Positions 16,334 to 25,094 of a DNA stretch of 64,000 bases are shown in pieces. A program made the position numbers and the translations under genes. Position 1 is the stretch's first letter. Each line of letters opens with the position of its first letter. Origin of the DNA: Shewanella chilikensis (GTDB taxonomy: Bacteria; Pseudomonadota; Gammaproteobacteria; Enterobacterales; Shewanellaceae); assembly GCF_002836945.1 (NCBI RefSeq), contig NZ_NIJM01000005.1:59478-123477 (forward strand), read 5' to 3'. Under the pieces are notes generated by a model. That model did no database searches. It worked only from the letters and a program-made list of their open reading frames with translations, and was not told where the DNA came from.

Positions 16334-17542
16334 ATGAACAAGACTCTCATCGCATCCGTCCTGGCAGGACTCTTAGCCGTTCCATCGGTACAAGCCATTG
16401 AAATCTATAAAGATCAAAAAAATGCAGTCTCAATCGGTGGTTTCGTTGATGTCCGAGTAATCAATACTCAGGGTGAAACGGAAGTCGTCAATGGTGCTTC
16501 CAGGATTAATTTTGGTTTTAGTCGTGAGTTAACCCACGGTTGGAACACATTTGCCAAATTGGAATGGGGCGTGAACCCTGTTGGCAGCAGCGATATTGTT
16601 TATAACAATCGCTTCGAATCAGTCCAGGATGAGTTCTTCTACAACCGTCTGGGCTACGCAGGCATTAGCCACGATAAATATGGCACTATCACTATTGGTA
16701 AACAATGGGGTGCCTGGTACGACGTGGTATACAACACTAACTACGGTTTTGTGTGGGATGGTAATGCTGCTGGTGTTTACACTTTCAACAAAGACGATGG
16801 CGCGGTAAACGGTGTTGGTCGTGGTGATAAAGTTGTTCAATACCGTAACAGCATCGGTGATGTGAGCTTTGCGGTTCAGGCACAATTAAAAAACAGTAGC
16901 TTCTATACCTGCGACATCGAAAACATCACTGAGAGTGCCTGTGAAGCAGAATGGAATGCAGGTAAGAAAGAAGCGCAACAGGTTACTTACGATTACACCT
17001 ATGGTGCGTCTTTGACCTACAAGGCCACAGATAAATTCAGCTTAATGGCGGGTATAAACCGAGGTGAGTTTGATGTGGTCTATGGTACTGGTGAGCACAA
17101 AACCGCTGTTGATTTAATCTATGGTGTGGGCGCTACTTGGGGTGATTTTGACAAGAATGGATTATATGTTGCCGCAAATGCTCACAAAGAAGAAAATCAT
17201 GATACTGATAACATCGGACGCTTGATTAAAGATGCCTATGGTGTTGAAACCTTAGTTTCTTACAAGTTTGATAATGGTCTACGTTCTTTTGTGTCTTATA
17301 ACATTCTGGATGCAGGGAAAGACTATGTTATTCAACCAAACTTTAATGCCGATCCTAACGATGTGTTCAAGCGTCAGTTTGTGGTTGTAGGTTTACACTT
17401 TGTTTGGGATCTGAATACGGTTCTTTATGTTGAAGCACGTAAAGACTACAGCGACTTTACCAGCGCCGATAAAGCGCAAGAAGCTAGAATGTCATTATCT
17501 GAAGATGATGGTATCGCTATCGGTATTCGTTACACCCTTTGA
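16334..17542 (+). CDS. Gram-negative general porin
   Basis: 402 residues with a signal peptide (MNKTLIASVLAGLLAVPSVQA, cleaved about 21/22). The mature part starts IEIYKDQKNAVSIGGFVDVRVI and has alternating amphipathic strands, with porin hallmarks SRINFGFSRELTHGWNTFAKLEWGV and NRLGYAGISHDKYGTITIGKQWG (start of the L3 constriction loop) followed by YDVVYNTNYGF. It should form a 16-strand trimer in the outer membrane. The C-terminus ends RYTL, lacking the usual terminal Phe, which is slightly atypical. A rho-independent terminator follows directly. In Shewanella genomes a porin is typically found between polB and the TonB-dependent receptor, as here. Confidence 0.93.
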   Translation: MNKTLIASVLAGLLAVPSVQAIEIYKDQKNAVSIGGFVDVRVINTQGETEVVNGASRINFGFSRELTHGWNTFAKLEWGVNPVGSSDIVYNNRFESVQDEFFYNRLGYAGISHDKYGTITIGKQWGAWYDVVYNTNYGFVWDGNAAGVYTFNKDDGAVNGVGRGDKVVQYRNSIGDVSFAVQAQLKNSSFYTCDIENITESACEAEWNAGKKEAQQVTYDYTYGASLTYKATDKFSLMAGINRGEFDVVYGTGEHKTAVDLIYGVGATWGDFDKNGLYVAANAHKEENHDTDNIGRLIKDAYGVETLVSYKFDNGLRSFVSYNILDAGKDYVIQPNFNADPNDVFKRQFVVVGLHFVWDLNTVLYVEARKDYSDFTSADKAQEARMSLSEDDGIAIGIRYTL

Positions 17543-17560
17543 TTGTTAATAGAGTTGTTT

Positions 17561-17588
17561 AAAAAAGCGCCGAAAGGCGCTTTTTTTA
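17561..17588 (+). terminator. Rho-independent terminator of the porin gene
   Basis: GCGCC-GAAA-GGCGC stem-loop at 17567-17580 followed by TTTTTTT. Confidence 0.9.
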
Positions 17589-17960
17589 TTGGGGAAAAAA
17601 GTGTTCGTACGTCTTACCAGAAAGAGATATGTAACGCGTTTGTTACGATTGGGAAGGGTGAGACGGTTTTTATAAAACTCTATTAATTCATGGTGTTAAT
17701 GTTTTCAGCTCTGGTTGAAGTGGGCAATCTTGGTGTAAGAGCCACTAGATTTATGCTAAATGAAATAATCTCATCTCTCTTTTGTTGTTAATTTTATATG
17801 CAATATTAACGTTTCAAATGTTGATAAAATGTTTGTTATGTGATTTTATTTGCGTGAAATTGTTGCGGGTAAACTCGTATCTACCAGCAAACAACTAAAG
17901 GATCCGGACAAAGCATTTGGATCCGTTACCAAGACACAAGATGTCGAAAGGGAGATAAGT
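17589..17960. other. Leader region of the TonB-dependent receptor
   Basis: 372 bp, AT-rich, with no gene. It should contain the receptor promoter. The frame upstream of 17961 stays open back to 17850, but AGGGAGATAAGT immediately before the ATG at 17961 and the signal peptide after it argue against the longer protein. No clear Fur box was found by eye. Confidence 0.4.
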
Positions 17961-20714
17961 ATGTATAAGAATAATTCGTTAACCAACGCAGTGCGTCTGG
18001 CATTGGTTGGTGGTGTTGCAGCGACTGCTTTTAGCGCTCCAACCGTTTTGGCGGCCGAAGAAGGTGCTGACAATGTAGAGCGTATTCAGGTTACAGGCTC
18101 TCGTATCAAGCGCACCGATATGGAAACTGCAAGCCCTGTCAGTGTGATCGATGCTTCATCTATCATAGCGTCAGGTGCAGTGAATATTGACGACGTTCTG
18201 CAAAAAATGACCTCTGCCGGTGGTGCCATGACCAACGCCGGTATCAACAACGGCTCAGGCGGTAACTCGCGTATCAACCTGCGTGGTCTGGGTGACAACC
18301 GTACTTTGGTTCTGGTGAATGGTCGCCGTATGATTGCATCCGGTACCGGTGCTGCTTCTTCTGTTGACCTTAACACCATTCCGGTATCCATGATCCAGCG
18401 TGTCGAAGTACTGAAAGATGGTGCTTCTGCCATTTATGGTACCGATGCGATTGCCGGTGTGGTTAACATCATTCTGAAAAGAGATTTCGACGGTTTTGAA
18501 ATCAACGTTCAAACTGGTCTTTCAGGTGAAGGTGACGCTGACGAGTCCAGCATCGACATGACATTGGGTAACACCTTCGAGAAAGGTAATGTCGTTGTTA
18601 ATGCTCAATACACCAAGCGCGGTGATGCCAGCCAGGCTGACCGTGATTTTTCAAAGTGTCCTATTGCAGAAACAGGTCCAAAAGGGGAACGTAGCCTGTA
18701 CTGCGGTGGTAGTAGCTATTCTCAAGGCGGTCACATCTGGGGTGACAACAACTTTGGTATCGTGGGCACCGGACCCGAAGGCGCTTATGCCATAGGTGAC
18801 AAGGGCTACTATGGTGAGTACGTCGATAACGGCGAAGGCAAGCCTAAGTTCCAATACTTTGATGGTATGTCTGAAGCGGACCTGAGTGGCTTGGGTGGAA
18901 CTTATCATGAGTTCAGCGATGCCGACAGATACAACTATGCCAAAGACAGCTATCTGTCGACGCCAATGGAGCGTTTGAACCTGTCCATGGCGGGTACTTA
19001 TGAACTGACCGAATCGATTCGTTTCTTCACCGAAGCCATGTACTCCAAGCGTTGGTCCAATCAGCAAATGGCGCCTCAGCCAATCTGGAACAACTCTGCT
19101 TGGGTTTACAATCCTAAGTCAGCCGGTGGCTGGATGACCGACGAGCTGCTGCCTTGGGTGCAACCCGGTGAAGCACTGGCTTATGGTCGTCGTATGGTTG
19201 AGTCCGGTACCCGTGACTTTGACCAAGTAGTAGACACCATACGTATCGTTGTTGGCCTGGAAGGTGAGTTTGAAAATGGTTGGACTTGGGATGCTTCTTA
19301 CAATAAAGGCAAGAACGACTCAACCGATACTTTAGCTAACCTGCACAACTTGGGTTCCATCAATGCTGCAGTTCTTGAAGGCACTTTCGATCCTTTCCTG
19401 CAATCATCATGGGAAGGTGAGAGCATCAAGCCATACATCTATACCGAAGTGAACAGCGGTGGCAGCGAGTTGGATATCATTGCGGCGACTCTGTCCGGCG
19501 ATTTGTTTGAATTGCCTGCCGGTATAATGGGTTTTGCCGCGGGTTACGAGCATCGTAAAGAGGCTGCTCACTATACTCCGGATTCTCTGACTTCTCAGGG
19601 CTTGGCAAACGATCCTCGCGTTGAGCCAACCTCCGGTGATTTCAGCGTTAATGAATTTTACGCAGAATTGGCGATTCCACTGCTGAGCGAATTGCCTTTG
19701 GCGCAGCAAGTGGATCTGAGCGCCGCTATGCGTTACTTCGATTACAGCACTTTCGGTGATGATACTACCTGGAAATTGGGTCTGACCTGGCGTGTCTATG
19801 ATGACCTGATGATCCGCGGTGGTATGTCCACTGCCTTCCGTGCGCCAACTGTATATGAACTGTATGGTGGTAAGTCACCATCATTCGAGCAGATTGTTCA
19901 CCCTGCTACTGATCAGGATCAGGCTGAAGTGACTGTTGGTGGTAACGAAATGCTGACTCCTGAAGAAGCTGATATCACTACTTTGGGTCTGGTGTATTCA
20001 CCAAGCTTTGTAGAAGGTCTGTCTCTGACCGTCGATTACTATGACATCGAGATTTCCAACACTATTACTTCAGTTGACAACAACTATATTGCCAACCAGT
20101 GTCTGGATGCTGGTGGGAACAAGATCAACACAGGCACTGCGCTGTGTCAGTCTTCCAATATTGAGCTCGACAATAGCGGTCGTATCAAGTTCGACAACGG
20201 TCTGCAGAACATAGGTGCTACCAATACCTCAGGTTACGACATCAACGTTGCCTACGTATTCGATGCCTTTGGATTGGACTGGAAGGCCGGCTGGGACAGC
20301 TCTATCCTGAGTGAGTATGAAGAGTTTGACCCGGATGGTAATGCGGTTGACTATCGTGGCTATATCACAGGTGGCGTGGGTGCTTACGCCAAGTTCAAGA
20401 GCAACCTGAACATTACCGCTGCCGGTGATGATTGGACTGTCACTTATGAAGCTCGCTACATCGACGGTATGGACTCGTTTGCTTGTAAGAAAAATGATGG
20501 CAGCTGCTACGCGCCTTCAGTAGACAGCGTGGTTTACCATGACCTGTCAGGTTCTTACGATATCACAGACCGCATCCGTGTATCCGGCGGTGTTAACAAC
20601 CTGTTTGACAAAGAGCCTCCGTACTACACAGGTAACAACGACTCGAATACCGACCCTTATACTTATGATATGTTGGGCCGCTACTTCTTCGTTCGTGCCA
20701 GCATGAAGTTCTAA
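17961..20714 (+). CDS. TonB-dependent outer-membrane receptor
   Basis: 917 residues from ATG 17961, preceded by AGGGAG. A signal peptide covers about residues 1-31 (MYKNNSLTNAVRLALVGGVAATAF...LAAEE). The plug follows with VERIQVTGSRIKRTDMETASPVSVID and the NLRGLGDNRTLVLVNGRRM and VEVLKDGASAIYGTDAIAGVVNIILKRD signatures. The rest is a 22-strand barrel ending in YFFVRASMKF with the C-terminal Phe sorting signal. The plug type (IRGLG...NGRR...SAIYG) is that of receptors for large organic substrates, though the ligand cannot be named. It lies just upstream of a complete TonB2 energising operon, its likely partner, and is closed by its own terminator. Confidence 0.93.
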   Translation: MYKNNSLTNAVRLALVGGVAATAFSAPTVLAAEEGADNVERIQVTGSRIKRTDMETASPVSVIDASSIIASGAVNIDDVLQKMTSAGGAMTNAGINNGSGGNSRINLRGLGDNRTLVLVNGRRMIASGTGAASSVDLNTIPVSMIQRVEVLKDGASAIYGTDAIAGVVNIILKRDFDGFEINVQTGLSGEGDADESSIDMTLGNTFEKGNVVVNAQYTKRGDASQADRDFSKCPIAETGPKGERSLYCGGSSYSQGGHIWGDNNFGIVGTGPEGAYAIGDKGYYGEYVDNGEGKPKFQYFDGMSEADLSGLGGTYHEFSDADRYNYAKDSYLSTPMERLNLSMAGTYELTESIRFFTEAMYSKRWSNQQMAPQPIWNNSAWVYNPKSAGGWMTDELLPWVQPGEALAYGRRMVESGTRDFDQVVDTIRIVVGLEGEFENGWTWDASYNKGKNDSTDTLANLHNLGSINAAVLEGTFDPFLQSSWEGESIKPYIYTEVNSGGSELDIIAATLSGDLFELPAGIMGFAAGYEHRKEAAHYTPDSLTSQGLANDPRVEPTSGDFSVNEFYAELAIPLLSELPLAQQVDLSAAMRYFDYSTFGDDTTWKLGLTWRVYDDLMIRGGMSTAFRAPTVYELYGGKSPSFEQIVHPATDQDQAEVTVGGNEMLTPEEADITTLGLVYSPSFVEGLSLTVDYYDIEISNTITSVDNNYIANQCLDAGGNKINTGTALCQSSNIELDNSGRIKFDNGLQNIGATNTSGYDINVAYVFDAFGLDWKAGWDSSILSEYEEFDPDGNAVDYRGYITGGVGAYAKFKSNLNITAAGDDWTVTYEARYIDGMDSFACKKNDGSCYAPSVDSVVYHDLSGSYDITDRIRVSGGVNNLFDKEPPYYTGNNDSNTDPYTYDMLGRYFFVRASMKF

Positions 20715-20760
20715 TGACAAACTTCATCTTTGGATGAATTAAGTCAGCTTCAATGAATGA

Positions 20761-20788
20761 AACCCCGGGATACCTTCCGGGGTTTTTA
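20761..20788 (+). terminator. Rho-independent terminator after the receptor
   Basis: AACCCCGG (20761-20768) pairs with CCGGGGTT (20777-20784), followed by T residues. Confidence 0.85.
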
Positions 20789-21388
20789 CTTTTTAAACTC
20801 TATATAAGTAAGACATAGTCGCAAATTGACAAAACACTATTGCGTAACAACTGCAATCGAACCTGGCTGCCAATTGATTTCATGGCAAGAGAGCAGGGGA
20901 GATGGTTTTGTGGTTAAACCGCTTTCCCAAGGACAGTAATCGCTTGGAAAAAGTGGATTACCATCGGTCTGTCGAATTGAATTCTTTCAAGATTGATAAA
21001 ACATATCGCACCGGCTTATGCTTTTTAATTATATATAAATCATAATGTTAAACATTAGCTTATGCTGTTTTTACCGCTGTTCATCGCCCAAGAAGGTGGC
21101 TGACAATTGATCACTAAATGTAAAAAAAAGCCATTGATGATTAATCACACAGTTAGCCTTAGTTTCCAGCGTTTTCGCCTCATTTCAAATGTTGACACAG
21201 GTCAACATTTTGTGAAATGATGCCAGCGGGTCTATGCCTTCAGGGGCATAGGAAAGGGAAGATAAAAAACTAACAATCACAAGAGAAAGACATACTTGAT
21301 AGCACCATCTGCCGTTGAAATAGGGATATTCGGGGCACTGTTGCTGAAAAGTTAAACCTTTTTAATCACTTCAAATTGGTTGGGAACT
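20789..21388. other. Long upstream region of the TonB2 operon
   Basis: About 600 bp without a convincing gene. It holds an imperfect palindrome at 21181-21220, a second hairpin CTATGCC-TTCAG-GGCATAG (21232-21251), and an AT-rich stretch at 21030-21060 that could carry promoter elements. A 47-codon frame at 20902-21045 exists, but its GGGGAG abuts the ATG, too close to serve as a ribosome-binding site. Confidence 0.45.
21181..21220. repeat. Long inverted repeat before the TonB2 operon
   Basis: Inner arms AATGTTGAC and GTCAACATT around ACAG are perfect. Outer arms CATTTCA and TGAAATG pair as well, offset by three bases on the right. It could be an operator or an mRNA leader structure. Confidence 0.7.
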
Positions 21389-22171
21389 ATGTCCAAGGTA
21401 AGCAATAGAACAAAAATCGCTTCTGCGCTTGTTGGCGCGCTGGCACTCGCCAGCAGCAACTTAGTCGTTGCAGATCCTCTTACCGACGCGCAAAAAGCCG
21501 CGGGTCGTCTGCAGTCAGACGCCGTTGCGTCACAGAAGAAGATCGATAAGTATTTTGACCAGGCTCAAGATATGCTTTTCGAATATTCCGCCGTTGCTGA
21601 CGAGCGTGAATCTCTCAAAGCCTACAATGATTATCTGGCAGGACTGGTCGCTGATCAGGAAGCCACAATGAAATCCATTCAGGACGATATCAATGGCGTA
21701 GACAAACTGCGTCAAGGTGTTGTTCCTTTGATGTTTAAAATGGTTGATGCCCTGGAGCAGTTCGTGGCTCTGGATCTGCCATTCAAATCTGAAGACCGTG
21801 CACAGCGCGTTAAAAACCTCAAAGACTTGCTTAACACTGCCGAAGTGACTCTGGCTGAAAAGTTCCGTTTGATCCTGGATGCTTACAGCATCGAGCGTGA
21901 GTACGGCAGCTTTGTTGACGTTGAAACCGGTAAGCTGAACCTTGATGGTAAAGAAGTGCTGGTTGATTTCTTCCGCTTGGGCCGCGTAGCTCTGTACGCT
22001 CAGAGCCTGGACCAGAAGACTGCCTGGATGTACAACTCTGAAACCAAGGGTTGGGATAAGCTGGATGACAGCTATCTGCGTGACATCACCAAGGGTATTC
22101 GTATCGCCCGTAAACAAGGGGCTCTGGATCTGTTCGCACTACCAATTCCAGCTGCGGAGGCTGCACAATAA
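21389..22171 (+). CDS. DUF3450 periplasmic protein of the TonB2 operon
   Basis: 260 residues from ATG 21389. A signal peptide (MSKVSNRTKIASALVGALALASSNLVVA) is followed by a long helical, coiled-coil region (AQKAAGRLQSDAVASQKKIDKYFDQAQDML... DYLAGLVADQEATMKSIQDDI) and a conserved C-terminal part (LRQGVVPLMFKMVDALEQFVALDLPFKSEDRAQRV). This is the DUF3450 family found next to TtpC in Vibrio and Shewanella. It probably belongs to the periplasmic part of the energy-transduction complex; no direct function is established. Its stop overlaps the ttpC start, marking the first gene of a six-gene operon. Confidence 0.9.
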   Translation: MSKVSNRTKIASALVGALALASSNLVVADPLTDAQKAAGRLQSDAVASQKKIDKYFDQAQDMLFEYSAVADERESLKAYNDYLAGLVADQEATMKSIQDDINGVDKLRQGVVPLMFKMVDALEQFVALDLPFKSEDRAQRVKNLKDLLNTAEVTLAEKFRLILDAYSIEREYGSFVDVETGKLNLDGKEVLVDFFRLGRVALYAQSLDQKTAWMYNSETKGWDKLDDSYLRDITKGIRIARKQGALDLFALPIPAAEAAQ

Positions 22172-23526
22172 TGAAAAAGCTAATCACTACCGCCGTCGTT
22201 GCTGCCAGTTTCTCACTGTCTGCCGGTATGGCCAGTGCCGCAGAGGCGCCTAAGACGATTGATCAACTGCTGCAGCAAGTTAAAGTTGAACGTGCCGCTC
22301 AAGGCAAAATTAATGCTAAGCGTGAACAAGAGTTCCAAGCCGAGCGTGGCGACAAGGCTGCCCTGCTGAAGCGTGAAAAAGATGCGCTGGCTGCTGAAAC
22401 TCAACGCGGTAAAGACCTGAACCAGGCCTTCCTCGACAACGAGCGTAAAATTGCTCAACTCGAAGAAGATCTGAAAACCGCTCAGGGTGACTTGGGTGAA
22501 ATGTTTGGTGTGGTTAAAGGCGAAGCAGGCGATTTCGCCGGTAAGCTGATCAACTCCAACGTCAGTGCCCAGTATCCAGGACGTGACAAGTTCGTTCAGG
22601 ACCTGGGTGCCCGTAAGCAACTACCTAAGATTGAAGAACTGGAGCGCTTCTGGGAAGAGCAACTTTTCGAAATGGCCGAATCTGGCAAAGTGGTTAAGTT
22701 TGAAGGTTCAGTAACTGACATTGATGGTAACGTGAACAACACCACCATCTATCGTGTCGGTGCCTTTAACCTGTTGGCTGATAATAAGTATGTGGTTCTG
22801 AATCACGAGCTGGGTCTGATCCAGGAGCTGTCTCAGCAGCCGGAAGGTTATCAGGTTAAGCCTATCGCTGACTTCGAAAAAGCCACTTCAGGTACAGCCA
22901 AGCTGTATGTAGACCCTGCCCGCGGTACTCTGCTGAATATCTTCACTCAGAAGGCCAGCTTCCAAGATCGTATTGAGGCCGGTGGTACCATTGGTTACAT
23001 CATCATTGCCTTGCTGGCTCTGGGTCTGCTGATCTCGCTGGAGCGTCTGGTTACTCTGACTGTTATCGGTGCTCGCGTTAAGTCTCAGGCCAAGAATGTT
23101 GCCAATCCAGGTAACAACGCTCTGGGCCGTGTACTGAAAGTGTACCAAGAGAATAAAGATGTTGACGTTGAGACTCTGGAGTTGAAACTGGATGAAGCCA
23201 TCCTGAAAGAAACGCCAGCGCTGGAAACTCGTATCTCTATCATCAAAGTATTGGCGGCTATCGCTCCTATGATGGGTCTGCTGGGTACCGTAACCGGTAT
23301 GATTGCAACCTTCCAGAGCATCCAGCTGTTCGGTACTGGCGATCCAAAACTGATGGCCGGTGGTATCTCTATGGCACTGGTAACTACAGTACAGGGTCTG
23401 ATTGCGGCTCTGCCACTGATGCTGTGTCATGCTATCGTTGTGGCTCGCAGTAAATCTATTGTTCAAATCCTTGAAGAGCAAAGTGCCGGTATTATTGCTG
23501 AACACGCAGAGAAGAGGGCTGACTAA
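22171..23526 (+). CDS. ttpC: TtpC: large ExbB-like protein of the TonB2 system
   Basis: 451 residues. A signal peptide (MKKLITTAVVAASFSLSAGMASA), then a ~240-residue periplasmic coiled-coil domain (QLLQQVKVERAAQGKINAKREQEFQAERGD...), then a MotA/TolQ/ExbB proton-channel domain with TM segments at about 270-293 (GGTIGYIIIALLALGLLISLERL), 355-380 (LAAIAPMMGLLGTVTGMI) and 395-420. The periplasmic extension distinguishes TtpC from plain ExbB, and in Vibrio TtpC is required for TonB2-dependent uptake. It overlaps both neighbours by a base or so, indicating tight coupling. Confidence 0.93.
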   Translation: MKKLITTAVVAASFSLSAGMASAAEAPKTIDQLLQQVKVERAAQGKINAKREQEFQAERGDKAALLKREKDALAAETQRGKDLNQAFLDNERKIAQLEEDLKTAQGDLGEMFGVVKGEAGDFAGKLINSNVSAQYPGRDKFVQDLGARKQLPKIEELERFWEEQLFEMAESGKVVKFEGSVTDIDGNVNNTTIYRVGAFNLLADNKYVVLNHELGLIQELSQQPEGYQVKPIADFEKATSGTAKLYVDPARGTLLNIFTQKASFQDRIEAGGTIGYIIIALLALGLLISLERLVTLTVIGARVKSQAKNVANPGNNALGRVLKVYQENKDVDVETLELKLDEAILKETPALETRISIIKVLAAIAPMMGLLGTVTGMIATFQSIQLFGTGDPKLMAGGISMALVTTVQGLIAALPLMLCHAIVVARSKSIVQILEEQSAGIIAEHAEKRAD

Positions 23527-24053
23527 TGATGCTATACCTGATGGACATTTGGGATTCCGTCAGGGGCTTCATGGCCTCCGGAGGCGATGTCCTCTGGCTT
23601 GTAGCGGCGGTGCTGTTTCTCATGTGGGTATTGATGCTTGAAAGATTCTGGTATCTGAACTGGGTATCACCTAAGAATCATAAAGAGATCATTACTGCAT
23701 GGAATGCCAGGGAGGAAACCACCTCCTGGTATGCACACCGTATCCGTGAAGCTTGGGTATCCCAAGCGAAGCAAGATATGAATGCACGTATGCTGATCAT
23801 CAAAACATTGGTAGCCATCTGTCCTATGATAGGTCTGCTGGGTACTGTGACAGGTATGATTTCAGTGTTCGATGTTATGGCAGTTCAGGGGACGAGTAAT
23901 GCTCGTCTGATGGCAGCTGGTATTTCTATGGCCACTATGCCGACTATGGCTGGTATGGTCGCGGCATTGTCCGGGGTGTTCTTCAGCACTCGTTTGGACG
24001 CCAAGATGAAAATCAGCTTGGAAAAGCTGAAAGACAGCCTGCCACACCACTAG
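23526..24053 (+). CDS. exbB: ExbB-family proton channel subunit (TonB2 system)
   Basis: 175 residues, short for ExbB, typical of ExbB2. TM1 lies at about 17-37 (VLWLVAAVLFLMWVLMLERFWYL). A cytoplasmic segment follows, then MLIIKTLVAICPMIGLLGTVTGMISVFDVMAVQG and the channel helix MAAGISMATMPTMAGMVAALSGVFF. With ExbD it uses the proton gradient to drive TonB. The start overlaps the ttpC stop. Confidence 0.95.
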   Translation: MMLYLMDIWDSVRGFMASGGDVLWLVAAVLFLMWVLMLERFWYLNWVSPKNHKEIITAWNAREETTSWYAHRIREAWVSQAKQDMNARMLIIKTLVAICPMIGLLGTVTGMISVFDVMAVQGTSNARLMAAGISMATMPTMAGMVAALSGVFFSTRLDAKMKISLEKLKDSLPHH

Positions 24054-24066
24054 AGAGAGATTGAAC

Positions 24067-24471
24067 ATGGCACGTAAGAAGCATTCCAGTGTAGAAGAGG
24101 AAGCACAGATCGATATGACCCCGATGCTCGACATCGTGTTCATCATGCTGATCTTCTTCATTGTGACCACCTCGTTTGTGAAGCCATCCGGTTTGGACTA
24201 CAACAAACCCAAGGCGTCCACAGCGACTTCAAAACCTTCGGCGAACATCTTTATCGGCGTCAGTAAAACAGGCGTGATTATGATGGAAAACCGTCAGGTT
24301 GATATTGAACGAGTAACTGCTAACGTAGAACGTATGTTGGCAGAGGCGCCAGAAGCCGCCGTTCTGATCCAGGCAGACAAAGAAGCCCAACACGGCTTGG
24401 TTGTTAAAGTACTGGATCAGGTGAAGGCTGCTGGTATTGATAAGGTCTCGGTATCTGCGGGGAACGACTGA
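24067..24471 (+). CDS. exbD: ExbD-family protein (TonB2 system)
   Basis: 134 residues from ATG 24067 (AGAGAGA upstream); a TTG six bases earlier is less likely. A cytoplasmic N-terminus is followed by EEEAQIDMTPMLDIVFIMLIFFIVTTSFVKPSG, the single membrane helix with the essential proton-carrying Asp (MLDIVF). The periplasmic domain ends AAVLIQADKEAQHGLVVKVLDQVKAAGIDKVSVSAG, the standard ExbD/TolR fold. Confidence 0.96.
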   Translation: MARKKHSSVEEEAQIDMTPMLDIVFIMLIFFIVTTSFVKPSGLDYNKPKASTATSKPSANIFIGVSKTGVIMMENRQVDIERVTANVERMLAEAPEAAVLIQADKEAQHGLVVKVLDQVKAAGIDKVSVSAGND

Positions 24472-24472
24472 T

Positions 24473-25093
24473 ATGTTAAGAGCACTAGTATCTATCATTA
24501 TTGGTGCTGCTGTGACTTTTGGTCTGTTCTGGTTTATGGCATTCCTGGTCGGAGGTGGCGCGCAACGTGGCGACACCTCAACCGAAACGCCAGTTATCGA
24601 GATCACAATGGACAAGCAGGATTCGAAGGCACAGAAGAAACCAAGGGTGACACCTAAGCCACCCCCACCACCAGAGCAGCCACCGAAGCCAGCGGAAACG
24701 CCACCGGATAGCTCTTCTGATATTGATACCAATATGGCATTCAATATGGGTGGAGTAGAAGCAGGCGGTCCAAGCACAGGCTTTAAGCTGGGCAACATGA
24801 TGACCCGCGACGGTGATGCAACACCTATCGTGCGGATTGAACCTCAGTATCCCATTGCTGCGGCGCGTGACGGTAAAGAAGGTTGGGTACAACTGCGCTT
24901 TACCATCAACGAACTCGGTGGTGTTGATGATGTTGAAGTTATCCAGGCGGAACCAAGAAGGATCTTTGATCGTGAAGCGGTTCGTGCACTGAAGAAGTGG
25001 AAGTACAAGCCGAAGATTGTTGACGGTAAGCCGATGAAGCAACCCGGTATGACAGTTCAGCTGGACTTCACCCTGAATCAAGGAGACAGATAA
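24473..25093 (+). CDS. tonB: TonB2 energy-transducing protein
   Basis: 206 residues from ATG 24473, one base past the exbD stop; the open frame back to 24437 lies inside exbD. An N-terminal membrane anchor (MLRALVSIIIGAAVTFGLFWFMAFLVGGG), a Pro/Lys-rich periplasm-spanning linker (PRVTPKPPPPPEQPPKPAETPP), and a C-terminal TonB domain (IVRIEPQYPIAAARDGKEGWVQLRFTINELGGVDDVEVI... RALKKWKYKPKIVDGKPM). The YP and KWKYKP signatures are those of TonB. The short linker matches TonB2 more than classical TonB1. Confidence 0.95.
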   Translation: MLRALVSIIIGAAVTFGLFWFMAFLVGGGAQRGDTSTETPVIEITMDKQDSKAQKKPRVTPKPPPPPEQPPKPAETPPDSSSDIDTNMAFNMGGVEAGGPSTGFKLGNMMTRDGDATPIVRIEPQYPIAAARDGKEGWVQLRFTINELGGVDDVEVIQAEPRRIFDREAVRALKKWKYKPKIVDGKPMKQPGMTVQLDFTLNQGDR

Positions 25094-25094
25094 G

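Noticed and set aside
20902..21045. 47-codon ORF before the TonB2 operon
   Set aside because: The ribosome-binding-like GGGGAG touches the ATG, and no family resemblance is visible.
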